Below, piece after piece: positions 17,492 through 25,959 of a DNA stretch of 64,000 nt. Source of the DNA: Rhodoferax sp. WC2427. GTDB lineage: Bacteria > Pseudomonadota > Gammaproteobacteria > Burkholderiales > Burkholderiaceae_C. The position numbers were made by a program, and so were the translations under genes. The stretch is taken from contig NZ_CP162006.1 of the NCBI RefSeq assembly GCF_040822085.1, forward strand, positions 4,464,001-4,528,000, written 5' to 3'. Each line of letters opens with the position of its first letter. The stretch's first letter is position 1. The notes below the pieces were generated by a model. That model saw only the letters and a list, made by a program, of their open reading frames with translations. It was not told the origin of the DNA and did not search any database.

Positions 17492-17884
17492 TCAACTCGC
17501 ATCGAAGGCGGCCTGCAGCCACTGGATGCCCGCGTACTCGATCAGCACCACGTCAAACCGGCACGGCGGCGGGGTGCGCAGGCGCATCAGGTAGCTGCGG
17601 GCGGCGAACACGATGCGCTTTTGCTTGGTGGCGCTGATACTGGCCGCCGCGCCGCCGAACGCCGCCGTGGCCCGCTGGCGCACCTCGACAAACACCACCG
17701 TGCCGTCGGGCGCGCGCATCACCAGGTCGATTTCGCCGCCACCGCGCCCGGGGGTCCGATAATTGCGCTCCAGCAGACGCAGGCCCTGGGCCTGCAAATG
17801 CGCCAGCGCCCGGTCTTCGGCCGCATCACCCGTCTGTTTGGTGGTGCCCGGCGTGGCCAATCCGATTTTTTTGAGGAAACCCAT
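17492..17884 (-). CDS. yraN: YraN family (UPF0102) endonuclease-like protein
   Basis: A 130-residue protein with the restriction-endonuclease-like core of the family: RNYRTPGRGGGEIDLVM and VVFVEVRQRATAAFGG, in which the Glu-Asp and Glu-x-Lys/Arg positions resemble a PD-(D/E)XK site (VEVRQR here in place of VEVK). Family function is unsettled; a Holliday-junction resolvase-like activity has been proposed from the fold. Its ATG (base 17884 downwards) overlaps the rsmI start codon on the opposite strand by one base. Confidence 0.88.
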   Translation of the reverse strand: MGFLKKIGLATPGTTKQTGDAAEDRALAHLQAQGLRLLERNYRTPGRGGGEIDLVMRAPDGTVVFVEVRQRATAAFGGAAASISATKQKRIVFAARSYLMRLRTPPPCRFDVVLIEYAGIQWLQAAFDAS

Positions 17885-18798
17885 TGAGCGCTTCTTTTGC
17901 TTCCGCCTTGAAAGCCGCCCAGGAGGCAGCCGCTTCGCAGCATTATCCGGCGGGCACGCTGTACATCGTGGCCACGCCCATCGGCAATTTGTGCGACATC
18001 AGCCTGCGGGCGCTGCACGTGCTGAACCTGGTGGACGCCATCGCCTGCGAGGACACGCGCCACACCCAGGCCCTGCTGCGCGCCTACGGCATCGACAAGT
18101 CCAGCGCCCAGCTGCTGGCGGTGCACCAGCACAACGAAACCGAGGCAGCGCAGAACGTGGTGCGGCGGCTGCAGCAAGGCGAGCGCATCGCCTATGCCAG
18201 CGACGCGGGCACCCCGGCCATCAGCGACCCCGGCGCACGGGTGGTGGCGGCCGCGCGGGCCGTGGGTATTGCGGTGGTGCCGCTGCCCGGGGCCAGCAGC
18301 ATCACGGCGGCGCTGAGTGCGGCGGGCATCGTGCAGGACACGGGTTTTGTGTTTACCGGCTTCTTGCCCAGCAAGGCCACCGAGCGCGACAACGCCGCTC
18401 TGGCGCTGCTGGCCGAGCCGCGCGCCGTGGTGCTGCTGGAAGCCCCGCACCGCATCGAGGCCCTGGCCCGCAGCCTGGCCTGCCTGGGCCCACGGCCGGT
18501 GACGGTGGCGCGCGAAATCACCAAGCAGTTTGAAGAAATTGCCACCGTGCCCGCGCAGGACCTGGTGGCCTGGCTGGCGGCCCAGTCGTCGCGCACGCGG
18601 GGTGAGTTTGTGCTGGTCATCCACCCGGCCCCACCCACCGAGGCCCCCGCGCAAGACCTGCGGGTGCTCAAGCTGCTGCTGGCCGAGCTGCCGCTGAAAA
18701 CCGCCGTGCAGCTCTGCGCCGACATCACCGGCCAGCCCCGCAAAGGCCTGTACAGCGCCGCGCTGGAACTCAAGGCAGATGGGGACGAAGACTCCTGA
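17884..18798 (+). CDS. rsmI: 16S rRNA (cytidine-1402-2'-O)-methyltransferase
   Basis: A 304-residue SAM-dependent tetrapyrrole-methylase-fold enzyme that methylates C1402 of 16S rRNA. Signatures: LYIVATPIGNLCDISLRAL, ACEDTRHTQALL, YASDAGTPAISDPG, PLPGASSITAAL and FVFTGFLPSK. The start is TTG at 17884, supported by GAGGAA five bases upstream (17873-17878); the ribosome site lies inside the 5' end of yraN on the other strand. A repeat copy begins three bases after the stop. Confidence 0.94.
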   Translation: MSASFASALKAAQEAAASQHYPAGTLYIVATPIGNLCDISLRALHVLNLVDAIACEDTRHTQALLRAYGIDKSSAQLLAVHQHNETEAAQNVVRRLQQGERIAYASDAGTPAISDPGARVVAAARAVGIAVVPLPGASSITAALSAAGIVQDTGFVFTGFLPSKATERDNAALALLAEPRAVVLLEAPHRIEALARSLACLGPRPVTVAREITKQFEEIATVPAQDLVAWLAAQSSRTRGEFVLVIHPAPPTEAPAQDLRVLKLLLAELPLKTAVQLCADITGQPRKGLYSAALELKADGDEDS

Positions 18799-18800
18799 AT

Positions 18801-18850
18801 TCATAGCTGCTCACGCTTATTGAATAAGCGTGAGCAGCCTATTTCATTCA
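18801..18850 (+). repeat. Dispersed palindromic repeat, copy 6 (near-perfect hairpin)
   Basis: GCTGCTCACGCTTATT and its complement AATAAGCGTGAGCAGC form a nearly perfect stem. It lies between the convergent rsmI and Gcr-family genes and its right end overlaps the last codons of the latter; it could also act as a terminator. Confidence 0.9.
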
Positions 18851-20820
18851 GATTTTGGCGGCCAGAGGAAACTGAGCGGTTTTTGGCGCAGGCGGCGCAG
18901 CACGGCGTAGCGCAGGCGCTGGCGGTCCAGCCCGGTCACGCTGTGCGCCCCCAGGGCCAGTTGCAGCGCCAGAAAGAAGCTGACCGTCAGGTTCAGCACG
19001 CCAATCAGCGGAATCGCCGCCACGGACCACCAGAACAGCGGCATCTTCCACACCAGATGGCCATAGGCCGCCGTTGCCGCCGCCAACTGGCCGGTCGACA
19101 GGGTGACATGGCGGGCTTCCAGCCCCAGGCCCACAAAGGCCAGCACGGGCGGCAGCAGCCCCAACATGAAGCCCAGCGAGATGTTCGACGCAAAGCCCGA
19201 AATATGCTCGCGCATGAAACGCGCCCAGCGGTCGGCCCGCGCGCCGCCCAGCACGCGGGTGATGCGCGGGTTGTAGCGCAGGGCAGAGTCCAGCTGGTGC
19301 AGTACAAACCAGTTTTCCACCGCGCCCGCGATCAGGCTGGAGATGAACAGCAACACGCCGGTGAAGGCCGCAAACAGCAAGGTGCTGGGATTGAGCAGCG
19401 TAAGGGTATGGAACACGTGGTCGGCCTCGACCCGGCTGACCATGTGCTTGCCGCTGGCCCAAAACATGGCAAAGCTGATGAGCAGCACGCAGGGCGTCAC
19501 CATGCCCACATTGCCCAGTACGGCCGCCACCTGCGAGCGCACCAGGTGGGTGACTTCGTCGACAAAGTCTTCAATCGCCCGGCTGTTGCCCAGGTCTTTG
19601 AGCTTGGCGGCCATGGCGGGGGCGGTCATGGCGGGCTGCTTGGTGGCCAGGGTCCAGTGCAGCAGCTGGATCAGCACAAAGCTGGCGGCGTACATCACGC
19701 CCGACCACATGCCCGCCCAGAAGGCCGTCAGGCCCACCGCGCCGATCAGAAACTTCAGCAAGGTGGTCAGCGAAGTGGCTGCGCCGCCCCCGGCGGCCTT
19801 GACCAGCATGTCGCGGTACTCGCTGTGGTCGCGGGTGATGTAGTGCTCACCGGTTTCGGCGCTGCGCTCGGTCACCTTGGCGGCCAGCATCGACGCATTG
19901 CCGCGTACCAGCGCCCGCAGGCTGCGGCGCTCCTTGCCGGCATAGGCCAGACGCACCACCAGGCGGCTGGCGCTGGCGTCGGGCGTGGGCGACAGCAGGC
20001 AGTCCATCAGATCGCGCACCCGCAGCAGGCGTTCGCGCAACTGGCGCAACATGAACACCAGGTTGACCGAGATGCCGTGGTCGTTCAGATGCGGGTAGAC
20101 ACTGGCCGCCGCCTGGCGGCACAGCTCCAGCCGCTCGCGCAGGCGCTGGGCGGCAGCCTCCAGCTCAGGCTGCTCGCGCGGCGTGGCGATGAAAGCCCGG
20201 CGCAGCGCATCCACCTCGGCCGACAGGCTGTTGAACGGTTCGTCGTGCCGGGCCGCGGCGCTCATGCGCAGGCGCAGCTCAGATGCCACGCCGGTGGCCA
20301 TGATCTGGTTGCTGCAAAAGGTGATGGCCTGCAACAGCTCGTCTTGCCACAGGGTGATGCCGGGCGTACGCGACGGCGATGACAGCAAATGGCCGATGCG
20401 TGCCAGGGTGGCCGCATCCAGCGCCGCCATCCAGGCCGCGTCCAGCGTATTGGGCAACACCAGACTGAAAAGCTCGGCCGCGTCGGTGGTCTCAGGCGTG
20501 CTGGGAAGCAGTTTGCAGCGCAGCCGGTACCCCAGTTCGCTAAAAAACGCGGTGCGGGGAGAAAAGCCGTAGTCGGACAACACCATGGTGCTGTCCACCG
20601 TATCGGCCAGCACCTGCCACCAGCAGCGTAGACGCACTTGCAGCTCGGGCCGGGCATCGACCGCATCCAGAAACCGTTGCAACCGGCTGACCGAGTCGTC
20701 TGGCGCCAGGTTGTCGCCACGGATCCAGTCAAATAGGCCAATCAGCCACAGGTGGCGCCGCGCCAGGGGCGCGTCGGCATCCAGCGTATCGAGAAGCGAA
20801 GTGAGAGTGTGTGTGGTCAA
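18844..20820 (-). CDS. Gcr-family ('site-specific recombinase') integral membrane protein
   Basis: A 658-residue protein. The first half (to about 350) is soluble and helical; the second half has roughly seven to eight hydrophobic segments (LLKFLIGAVGLTAFWAGMW, LLISFAMFWA, LLFISSLIAGAV and others). The family is usually annotated as a site-specific recombinase after the gonococcal gcr gene, but nothing here resembles a serine or tyrosine recombinase and the membrane topology argues against DNA recombination. I keep the family name only as a label. The coding end overlaps a repeat copy. Confidence 0.75.
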   Translation of the reverse strand: MTTHTLTSLLDTLDADAPLARRHLWLIGLFDWIRGDNLAPDDSVSRLQRFLDAVDARPELQVRLRCWWQVLADTVDSTMVLSDYGFSPRTAFFSELGYRLRCKLLPSTPETTDAAELFSLVLPNTLDAAWMAALDAATLARIGHLLSSPSRTPGITLWQDELLQAITFCSNQIMATGVASELRLRMSAAARHDEPFNSLSAEVDALRRAFIATPREQPELEAAAQRLRERLELCRQAAASVYPHLNDHGISVNLVFMLRQLRERLLRVRDLMDCLLSPTPDASASRLVVRLAYAGKERRSLRALVRGNASMLAAKVTERSAETGEHYITRDHSEYRDMLVKAAGGGAATSLTTLLKFLIGAVGLTAFWAGMWSGVMYAASFVLIQLLHWTLATKQPAMTAPAMAAKLKDLGNSRAIEDFVDEVTHLVRSQVAAVLGNVGMVTPCVLLISFAMFWASGKHMVSRVEADHVFHTLTLLNPSTLLFAAFTGVLLFISSLIAGAVENWFVLHQLDSALRYNPRITRVLGGARADRWARFMREHISGFASNISLGFMLGLLPPVLAFVGLGLEARHVTLSTGQLAAATAAYGHLVWKMPLFWWSVAAIPLIGVLNLTVSFFLALQLALGAHSVTGLDRQRLRYAVLRRLRQKPLSFLWPPKSE

Positions 20821-20868
20821 TGCGAGGGGTGTTCTCTAGGGTTTTGGAGCAGTCCATTCTAGAGAAGT

Positions 20869-20944
20869 TGGTGCGGCTGGCGGGGATCGAACCCACGACC
20901 CTTGGCTTCGGAGGCCAATACTCTATCCACTGAGCTACAGCCGC
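20869..20944 (-). tRNA. tRNA-Arg (anticodon CCG)
   Basis: A 76-nt cloverleaf including an encoded 3' CCA. The acceptor stem GCGGCTG pairs with CAGCCGC, the D arm is GCTC..GAGT, the anticodon stem TTGGC/GCCAA encloses CTCCGAA (anticodon CCG, reading CGG), and the T arm GTGGG/CCCGC encloses TTCGATC. It lies between the Gcr-family gene and the cytochrome gene. Confidence 0.96.
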
Positions 20945-21087
20945 AACGTGGGCGATTGTAGCCGCTGGCCGTAATGGCCAAAAACCATGGATTCCCGGGG
21001 CGTGTAAAGGGGTGACGGTTATACTCGCGGGCTGACTGAAACCCCCGATTAGAGCCCCCGATTTGACCCCGATGTTTTGAGGACACC

Positions 21088-21672
21088 ATGAGCGCCAACC
21101 CCCATGACCACGCAGCAGCAGATGACCACACCGGTCCCATCAAAAATCCCAAGCAGCTGCTGCTGGCGGTGTTTTTCTCATTCGTGATTCCGATTTTTGC
21201 CATCATCGGCCTGGTGTATTACGTGGTCTCGGACGCCAAGCCTGCGGGCACCAACACGGCGGACACCATGACACTGGGTGGCATGACGGAGCAATCACAA
21301 AGCCAGGCCCTGGCGGCCCGCATCCAGAAGATCGGCTCCGTTGAAATCCGCGATGCCAACCGCGAACTCAAATCTGGCGAAGACGTGTTCAAGGCCCAGT
21401 GCACCAACTGCCACACCGCTGGCCTGGTGGGCGCGCCCAAGTTTGGCGACGCTGCGGCCTGGGGCCCGCGCATCAAGACTGGTTATGAAACACTGCTGCA
21501 TTCCGCCATGGCGGGTAAGGGCGCCATGGGCGCGCAAAGCGGTGGCGACTTTGACGACACCGAAATCGCCCGCGCCGTGGTCTACATGGCCAATGCCGGT
21601 GGGGCCAGCTTCCCCGTGCCGCAAAAGGCGGCTGCCGCGGCTGCCGAAGGTGCAGCGTCTGCCGCCAAGTAA
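21088..21672 (+). CDS. Membrane-anchored cytochrome c5-type protein
   Basis: A 194-residue protein with one N-terminal membrane anchor (about 24-47, LLLAVFFSFVIPIFAIIGLVYYVV) and a periplasmic mono-heme domain with CTNCH and the c5-like partner region GAPKFGDAAAWGPRIKTGYETLLHSAMAGKGAMGAQ. The axial Met is probably in this last stretch. It likely shuttles electrons in the periplasm. The tail is an Ala-rich low-complexity run. GAGGACACC before the ATG supports the start, and a strong terminator follows. Confidence 0.92.
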   Translation: MSANPHDHAAADDHTGPIKNPKQLLLAVFFSFVIPIFAIIGLVYYVVSDAKPAGTNTADTMTLGGMTEQSQSQALAARIQKIGSVEIRDANRELKSGEDVFKAQCTNCHTAGLVGAPKFGDAAAWGPRIKTGYETLLHSAMAGKGAMGAQSGGDFDDTEIARAVVYMANAGGASFPVPQKAAAAAAEGAASAAK

Positions 21673-21689
21673 GCGCGCAACACCCCCCC

Positions 21690-21719
21690 AAAAAAGGCCG
21701 GTTCACCCGGCCTTTTTTT
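21690..21719. terminator. Bidirectional terminator after the cytochrome gene
   Basis: Stem GGCCGG / CCGGCC with loop TTCAC, flanked by a run of A on the left and seven T on the right. It separates the convergent cytochrome and YheT-cluster transcripts. Confidence 0.88.
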
Positions 21720-21723
21720 ATGC

Positions 21724-21778
21724 ATGAAATCAGCCTCTCGTGCTTATAGGATCAGCGTAGGCAGCTACTATTTTGCGA
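21724..21778 (-). repeat. Dispersed palindromic repeat, copy 7
   Basis: On the minus strand: GTAGCTGCCTACGCTGAT, then CCTATAAGCACGAGAGGCT. It overlaps the 3' end of the next gene and contributes its TAG stop codon. Confidence 0.8.
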
Positions 21779-22310
21779 GTGACTGGGGGCTGGGCACGTA
21801 GCCGAAGCGCTCGGGCAGGCGTGCGGCTTCCTCGGGCTGGGGCACCCACAGGCCTTGTTCCACCGCATCGGCGGCATGGCCCATGTCCAGGGTGTGCACC
21901 AGGCCAAAGCCCAGGTCGGTGTCGAGGTACAGGTGCCCCTGCTGGTCCAGCACACAGCGCTGCACCCGCGCAGCCTGGCCGGTATGGGCCTGGACCGAAA
22001 AATCAGGCTGCACCCGCCACACGTAGGGCGTGAGTTCCAGCTCCACATAGACACGCTGCGGGCCATTCTGGAAAAACCAGCGGCCTTCGCGGTCGCTCTC
22101 GTAGTTGCGCTGGATGAAGTCGACCAGCTTTTCATGCAGCAGCCGCGAGCCCTTGCTCAGCGGCGTCGCCCCGGCACCCGCAAACGGCCCGGCGGCCTGC
22201 GCCGCGTCGTCGCGCATGTACCAGTTGCCGCGCGCATCCAGGCCCAGCCAGCCGTAGCAGTCGGGCACGTTGGGCCATTTGGCAATGGCTTGTTTGACGA
22301 TATCGTCCAT
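21768..22310 (-). CDS. Conserved hypothetical protein (Burkholderiales family)
   Basis: A 180-residue soluble protein starting MDDIVKQAIAKWPNVPDCYGWLGLDARGNWYMRD. The middle has NYESDREGRWFFQNGPQRVYVELELTPYVWRV. It belongs to a family common in Burkholderiales that carries only a domain-of-unknown-function label; no catalytic motif is evident. It is third in the order NTF2-like, YheT hydrolase, this gene, only 6 bases after YheT. Its stop codon lies in a repeat copy (AAA TAG, then TAGCTGC), so its last residues may be repeat-derived. Confidence 0.7.
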   Translation of the reverse strand: MDDIVKQAIAKWPNVPDCYGWLGLDARGNWYMRDDAAQAAGPFAGAGATPLSKGSRLLHEKLVDFIQRNYESDREGRWFFQNGPQRVYVELELTPYVWRVQPDFSVQAHTGQAARVQRCVLDQQGHLYLDTDLGFGLVHTLDMGHAADAVEQGLWVPQPEEAARLPERFGYVPSPQSLAK

Positions 22311-22316
22311 AGTTGC

Positions 22317-23312
22317 TTATTGAATTGCCTGTAAAAGCCAGCCGCCAACGGCATCGGGCATGCTGCGCACGTGGCCAGGGATGGGGCCGTGGGGAAAGCC
22401 GACGTGGCCGCCGTGGCTGGGCTGCCACAGGGTGACGTGCGCGCCCACCTCGTCCTGGTGCGGCAGGCTCCAGGCGGGCACAAAGGGGTCGTTGCGGGCA
22501 TTCACCACCAACGTCGGCACGCGGATCTGCGCCAGGTGCGGCTTGGCCGAGGCGCGGGCCCAGTAGTCTTCGGTGCTGTTGAAGCCGTGCAGCGGGGCGG
22601 TGAAGATGTTGTCAAACTCGTACAGGTCGCGCGCGGCCATCAACGCCTCGCGGTCGAACAGGCCGGGGTGCTGGTCGAGTTTGCGCAGCGCCTTGGGCTT
22701 CATGCTGCGCAAGAACATGCGGGTGTAGATGTGCCGGTTCATGCCGCGCCCGATGGCCCAGCCGCTGGCCGCCAGGTCGGTGGGCGCGCACACCGCCGCC
22801 ACGGCCCGCACCACTTGGCGGGCCTGGTCGCCCATCTCTTCGGCCCAGCGCAGCAAGGCGTTGCCGCCCAGCGAAATACCGACGGCGATGACCTTGCCCC
22901 GGTGCCAGGCCTTGAGGCGCTTGAGCACCCAGCCGACTTCTTCAAAGTCACCCGAGTGGTAGGCGCGCGGAGAAAGGTTGAGCTCGCCGCTGCAGCCGCG
23001 AAAGTGCGGCACCACAAAACCCATGCCGTGGGCCCGCGCGTAGTCGGCAAAGGCCTCGGCGTAATGGCTGCCCGACGAGCCCTCCAGCCCGTGGAACAGC
23101 ACCAACAGGGGCCGTCCCGCCTCGCTGGCCGCCGGGTCGGCGATGCGGGCGGCGGCATCGCAGAAATCCACGTCGATGAAGTCCAGGTCGGGCGTGATCC
23201 AGCGCTCGCGCCGGAACTGCGGCCGGGGTCCAAACACGCGGCGGGAGTACAGGGCTGGCCAGATGGTTTGCGCATGGCCGCCGGGCAACCACCAGGGCGC
23301 TACATAGTTCAT
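22317..23312 (-). CDS. yheT: YheT-family alpha/beta hydrolase
   Basis: A 331-residue alpha/beta-hydrolase. The nucleophile elbow is AVGISLGGNALLRW, the oxyanion region LLVLFHGLEGSSGSHYAEAFADYA, the acid is probably in NARNDPFVP, and the His in SHGGHVGFPHGP. Family members are esterase-like proteins of undefined substrate. The GCTAC..ATAGC arm of a repeat copy spans the start, so the codons MNYVA come from the repeat. Downstream spacing to the hypothetical gene is 6 bases. Confidence 0.9.
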   Translation of the reverse strand: MNYVAPWWLPGGHAQTIWPALYSRRVFGPRPQFRRERWITPDLDFIDVDFCDAAARIADPAASEAGRPLLVLFHGLEGSSGSHYAEAFADYARAHGMGFVVPHFRGCSGELNLSPRAYHSGDFEEVGWVLKRLKAWHRGKVIAVGISLGGNALLRWAEEMGDQARQVVRAVAAVCAPTDLAASGWAIGRGMNRHIYTRMFLRSMKPKALRKLDQHPGLFDREALMAARDLYEFDNIFTAPLHGFNSTEDYWARASAKPHLAQIRVPTLVVNARNDPFVPAWSLPHQDEVGAHVTLWQPSHGGHVGFPHGPIPGHVRSMPDAVGGWLLQAIQ

Positions 23313-23358
23313 AGCTTGTTACGCAGATGGAATGGGCACAAGAGGCCGATTTTTATGG
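23299..23358 (+). repeat. Dispersed palindromic repeat, copy 8, at the yheT start codon
   Basis: GCTACATAGTTCATAGC followed by TTGTTACGCAGATGGAAT and GGCCGATTTTTATGG. It resembles copy 12 (41983-42040), which has TTCATAGC in the same place. On the minus strand the arm contains the yheT ATG. Confidence 0.75.
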
Positions 23359-23366
23359 AATTCACG

Positions 23367-23816
23367 TTAATGCAATAGTGCGGGCGCGCCACCCGACTCC
23401 TGCAGGTCGCGCCCCGTGCCGGGGCTGGCGTGGTGGGCCACCATGCGCCAGCCTTGCGCGGTCTTGTGGTAGACGTTGGTGGCGACGGCAAAGGCCTCGC
23501 GCGGGCCGTCGGGGGCCATCACCTCGATGCGCTCCACCAGGGTGTGCACGGCGCTGGCCAGCGCACCGATGCGGCGCACGTTCTCGGGCCAGGCGCGGAT
23601 GCGGCCCTGGGCAAACATGGCCTCGAAGCTGCTGCGGATGGCGGCGATGCCCACCACGCGGGCGCCGCCGGGGTGGATGCAGACCACATCGTCCTCGTCG
23701 GCCCAGCAGGCCACCAGTTTGTCGATGTCGCCATTTTGTAAGGCCTCGTAAAAGGCGGCTTCGGTGTCATCGGCAGTGCCACCCACGGTGGCGGCCTGGA
23801 GTTTGGCTTTGGGCAT
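23367..23816 (-). CDS. NTF2/SnoaL-like small protein
   Basis: A 149-residue protein with the cone-shaped NTF2 fold pattern: TEAAFYEALQNGDIDKLVACWADEDDVVCIHPGG at the start and AVATNVYHKTAQGWRMVAHHASPG at the end. Such domains bind small hydrophobic ligands or act as enzymes (SnoaL, ketosteroid isomerase) or unknown sensors; the substrate cannot be inferred. It is the first gene of the cluster with yheT. The last residues after HHASPG are loosely conserved and close to the repeat. Confidence 0.8.
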   Translation of the reverse strand: MPKAKLQAATVGGTADDTEAAFYEALQNGDIDKLVACWADEDDVVCIHPGGARVVGIAAIRSSFEAMFAQGRIRAWPENVRRIGALASAVHTLVERIEVMAPDGPREAFAVATNVYHKTAQGWRMVAHHASPGTGRDLQESGGAPALLH

Positions 23817-23947
23817 GGCTTACACGGGGGTTGGACAAGATGGGGAGAGCCCTGATTTTGCCTTGCTTTGGGCCAGTGCCCGGGGTGTCTGTGCTAAGGT
23901 CAAACGCTATAGGAGCCCGCATGCGGCCCACCACTGGAGGAATTCAT

Positions 23948-24532
23948 ATGAAACGCTGGTTACCCGCCCTACTGCTTGCATCCGCCCTGACCGGTTGCGG
24001 CTACAACGACTTTCAACGCCTGGACGAGCAGAGCAAGGCCGCCTGGAGCGAGGTGCTCAACCAGTACCAGCGCCGCGCCGACCTGGTGCCCAACATCGTG
24101 GCCACGGTCAAGGGCGAGGCCGCCTTTGAGCAGGACACGCTGACCAAGGTGGTGGAAGCCCGCGCCAAGGCCACGTCCATCCAGGTCACGCCCGAGACGC
24201 TGAACAACCCCGAGGCCTTCGCCAAGTTCCAGGCCGCCCAGGGTGAGCTGGGCAGTGCCCTGAGCCGCCTGATGGTGACGGTCGAGAAATACCCCGACCT
24301 GAAGGCCAACAAGGGCTTCAGCGACCTGCGGGTGCAGCTCGAAGGCACCGAAAACCGCATCACCGTGGCGCGCAACCGCTTCATCGGCACGGTGCAGGAA
24401 TACAACGTGCTGGCCCGCAGCTTCCCGAGCAACCTGACGGCCAAGGTCATGGGCTACCAGCCCAAGCCCAGCTTCACGGTGCAAAACGAAGCCACCATCT
24501 CGGCCCCGCCGGTGGTGGACTTCAAGAAATAA
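23948..24532 (+). CDS. lemA: LemA-family lipoprotein
   Basis: A 194-residue LemA protein. The N-terminus is a lipoprotein signal with lipobox LTGC (Cys near 19), then the all-helical LemA core: YNDFQRLDEQSKAAWSEVLNQYQRRADLVPNIVATVKG. The family function is unknown. GGAGG at 23936-23940 is a strong ribosome site for the ATG at 23948. It leads an operon with two TPM-domain genes, spacing 6 bases and an overlap; lemA with TPM genes is a very common pairing. Confidence 0.93.
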   Translation: MKRWLPALLLASALTGCGYNDFQRLDEQSKAAWSEVLNQYQRRADLVPNIVATVKGEAAFEQDTLTKVVEARAKATSIQVTPETLNNPEAFAKFQAAQGELGSALSRLMVTVEKYPDLKANKGFSDLRVQLEGTENRITVARNRFIGTVQEYNVLARSFPSNLTAKVMGYQPKPSFTVQNEATISAPPVVDFKK

Positions 24533-24538
24533 GCCGCC

Positions 24539-25414
24539 ATGCTGCTGCGCCTGTTTGTTGCGTGCTGGTTGGCCCTGCTGGCCCTGGCCAGCCACGGCCA
24601 AAGTGTGCTGCCGGTGCCCGCGCTGACCGGCCACGTGATCGACACCACGGCGACCTTCAGCGCGGCGCAACTGCAGGCGCTGGAGGCCAAGCTGACCGCC
24701 TTTGAAGCCAGCACCGGCGCGCAGGTGGTGGTGCTGATGGTGCCCACCACCCAGCCCGAGGACATTGCCAGCTACGCCAACCGCGTAGGCAACACCTGGA
24801 AGATTGGCCGCAAAGAGGTGGGCGACGGCCTGATCCTGCTGGTGGCCAAGAATGACCGCAAGCTGCGCATTGAGGTGGCCAAGACGCTGGAGGGCGCAAT
24901 TCCCGACCTGGCGGCCAGCAACATCATCAACGAGGCCATCACGCCGCGCTTCAAGCAGGGCGACTTCGCCGGGGGCGTGGATGCCGGTGTGGGCCAAATC
25001 ATGGCCTTGGTCAAGGGCGAGGCCCTGCCCGCGCCCAAAGCCCGGGCCGCGCAGCCCGCCGAGGGCTTTGACTGGCAAGAACTGCTGATCTTTGCCGTGT
25101 TTGCCGTGCCGATTGCGGGCGCCATCGCCCGCAGCATCTTCGGGCCCAAGCTGGGCTCGCTGGTGACGGGCGCAGGCGTGGGGGCCCTGGCCTGGTTCGT
25201 CTCGGCCAGCCTGCTGATCGCGGGCGTGGTAGGCGTGGCGGCACTGCTGTTCACGCTGGTGTCGCGGGCGGGGGCCTCGTCGCTCGGCGGAGGCCTGGGG
25301 GGACTGGGTGGCGGTGGCGGCTTTGGTGGCGGCCGCGGCGGCGGTGGGGGCGGCGGGTTCCGCTCGGGCGGTGGTGGCAATTTTGGCGGCGGCGGCGCTT
25401 CCGGGGGATGGTAA
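24539..25414 (+). CDS. TPM-domain membrane protein with Gly-rich tail
   Basis: A 291-residue protein: signal peptide (to about 21), a periplasmic TPM domain (about 30-160, with VVVLMVPTTQPEDIASYANRV and GDGLILLVAKNDRKLRIEV), two or three membrane segments (about 185-245) and a glycine-rich tail ending GGGASGGW. TPM domains include a plant photosystem protein with acidic phosphatase activity, but bacterial members (YgcG type) have no firm role; they are usually envelope proteins alongside LemA. The start is 6 bases after lemA. Confidence 0.88.
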   Translation: MLLRLFVACWLALLALASHGQSVLPVPALTGHVIDTTATFSAAQLQALEAKLTAFEASTGAQVVVLMVPTTQPEDIASYANRVGNTWKIGRKEVGDGLILLVAKNDRKLRIEVAKTLEGAIPDLAASNIINEAITPRFKQGDFAGGVDAGVGQIMALVKGEALPAPKARAAQPAEGFDWQELLIFAVFAVPIAGAIARSIFGPKLGSLVTGAGVGALAWFVSASLLIAGVVGVAALLFTLVSRAGASSLGGGLGGLGGGGGFGGGRGGGGGGGFRSGGGGNFGGGGASGGW

Positions 25415-25932
25415 TGGGCCTTTGGACGCATTTTCAACGGCTGGTGAAGCACTGCTGGCTCGATGTGGCGGATGCACGCCGCGCGGTGCCTGCCGACGCG
25501 CTGGAGCGGCTGACACAACGGGTCAGCGCCAGCGAGCAGCGCCACACCGGCGAGATCCGCATCTGCATTGAGGCCAGCCTGCCGCTGAGCTACCTGCGGC
25601 GCAGGGCCCCAGCGCGCGAGCGGGCCGTGATGCTGTTTGGCAAGCTGCGCGTGTGGGACACCGCGCACAACAATGGCGTATTGGTCTACCTGCTGCTGGC
25701 CGACCACGCCATCGAGCTAGTGGCCGACCGGGGCCTGAACGAGCGCGTGTCACCCGCCGAGTGGCAGGCGATGGTGGCGCACCTGGGCACTGCCTTGCAG
25801 GCGGGCCAATACGAGAAAGGCCTGACGACCGCGCTGGAAGAGGTGTCTGCCGTGCTGGTGCGGCATTTCCCGCTGCTGCCGGGCGGTGTGCGGGCCAATG
25901 AGCTGCCGAATGCACCGGTGCTGGTCGTTTAG
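25414..25932 (+). CDS. Second TPM-domain protein
   Basis: A 172-residue soluble TPM-domain protein without a signal peptide or clear membrane helix: RVSASEQRHTGEIRICIEASLPLSYL, then NNGVLVYLLLADHAIELVADRGLNERV. It is the third gene of the lemA operon, starting in a TAATG overlap with the previous stop; an ATG at 25408 is also possible. The two TPM proteins probably act together, one periplasmic or membrane-bound and one cytoplasmic. No function is known. Confidence 0.85.
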   Translation: MGLWTHFQRLVKHCWLDVADARRAVPADALERLTQRVSASEQRHTGEIRICIEASLPLSYLRRRAPARERAVMLFGKLRVWDTAHNNGVLVYLLLADHAIELVADRGLNERVSPAEWQAMVAHLGTALQAGQYEKGLTTALEEVSAVLVRHFPLLPGGVRANELPNAPVLVV

Positions 25933-25959
25933 GCCGAAATCTGAAAATAACGGCTATTT

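Noticed and set aside
18844..20820. A mobile element or phage gene, based on the recombinase family name
   Set aside because: The protein is a multi-pass membrane protein without recombinase motifs, with no flanking attachment sites or direct repeats.
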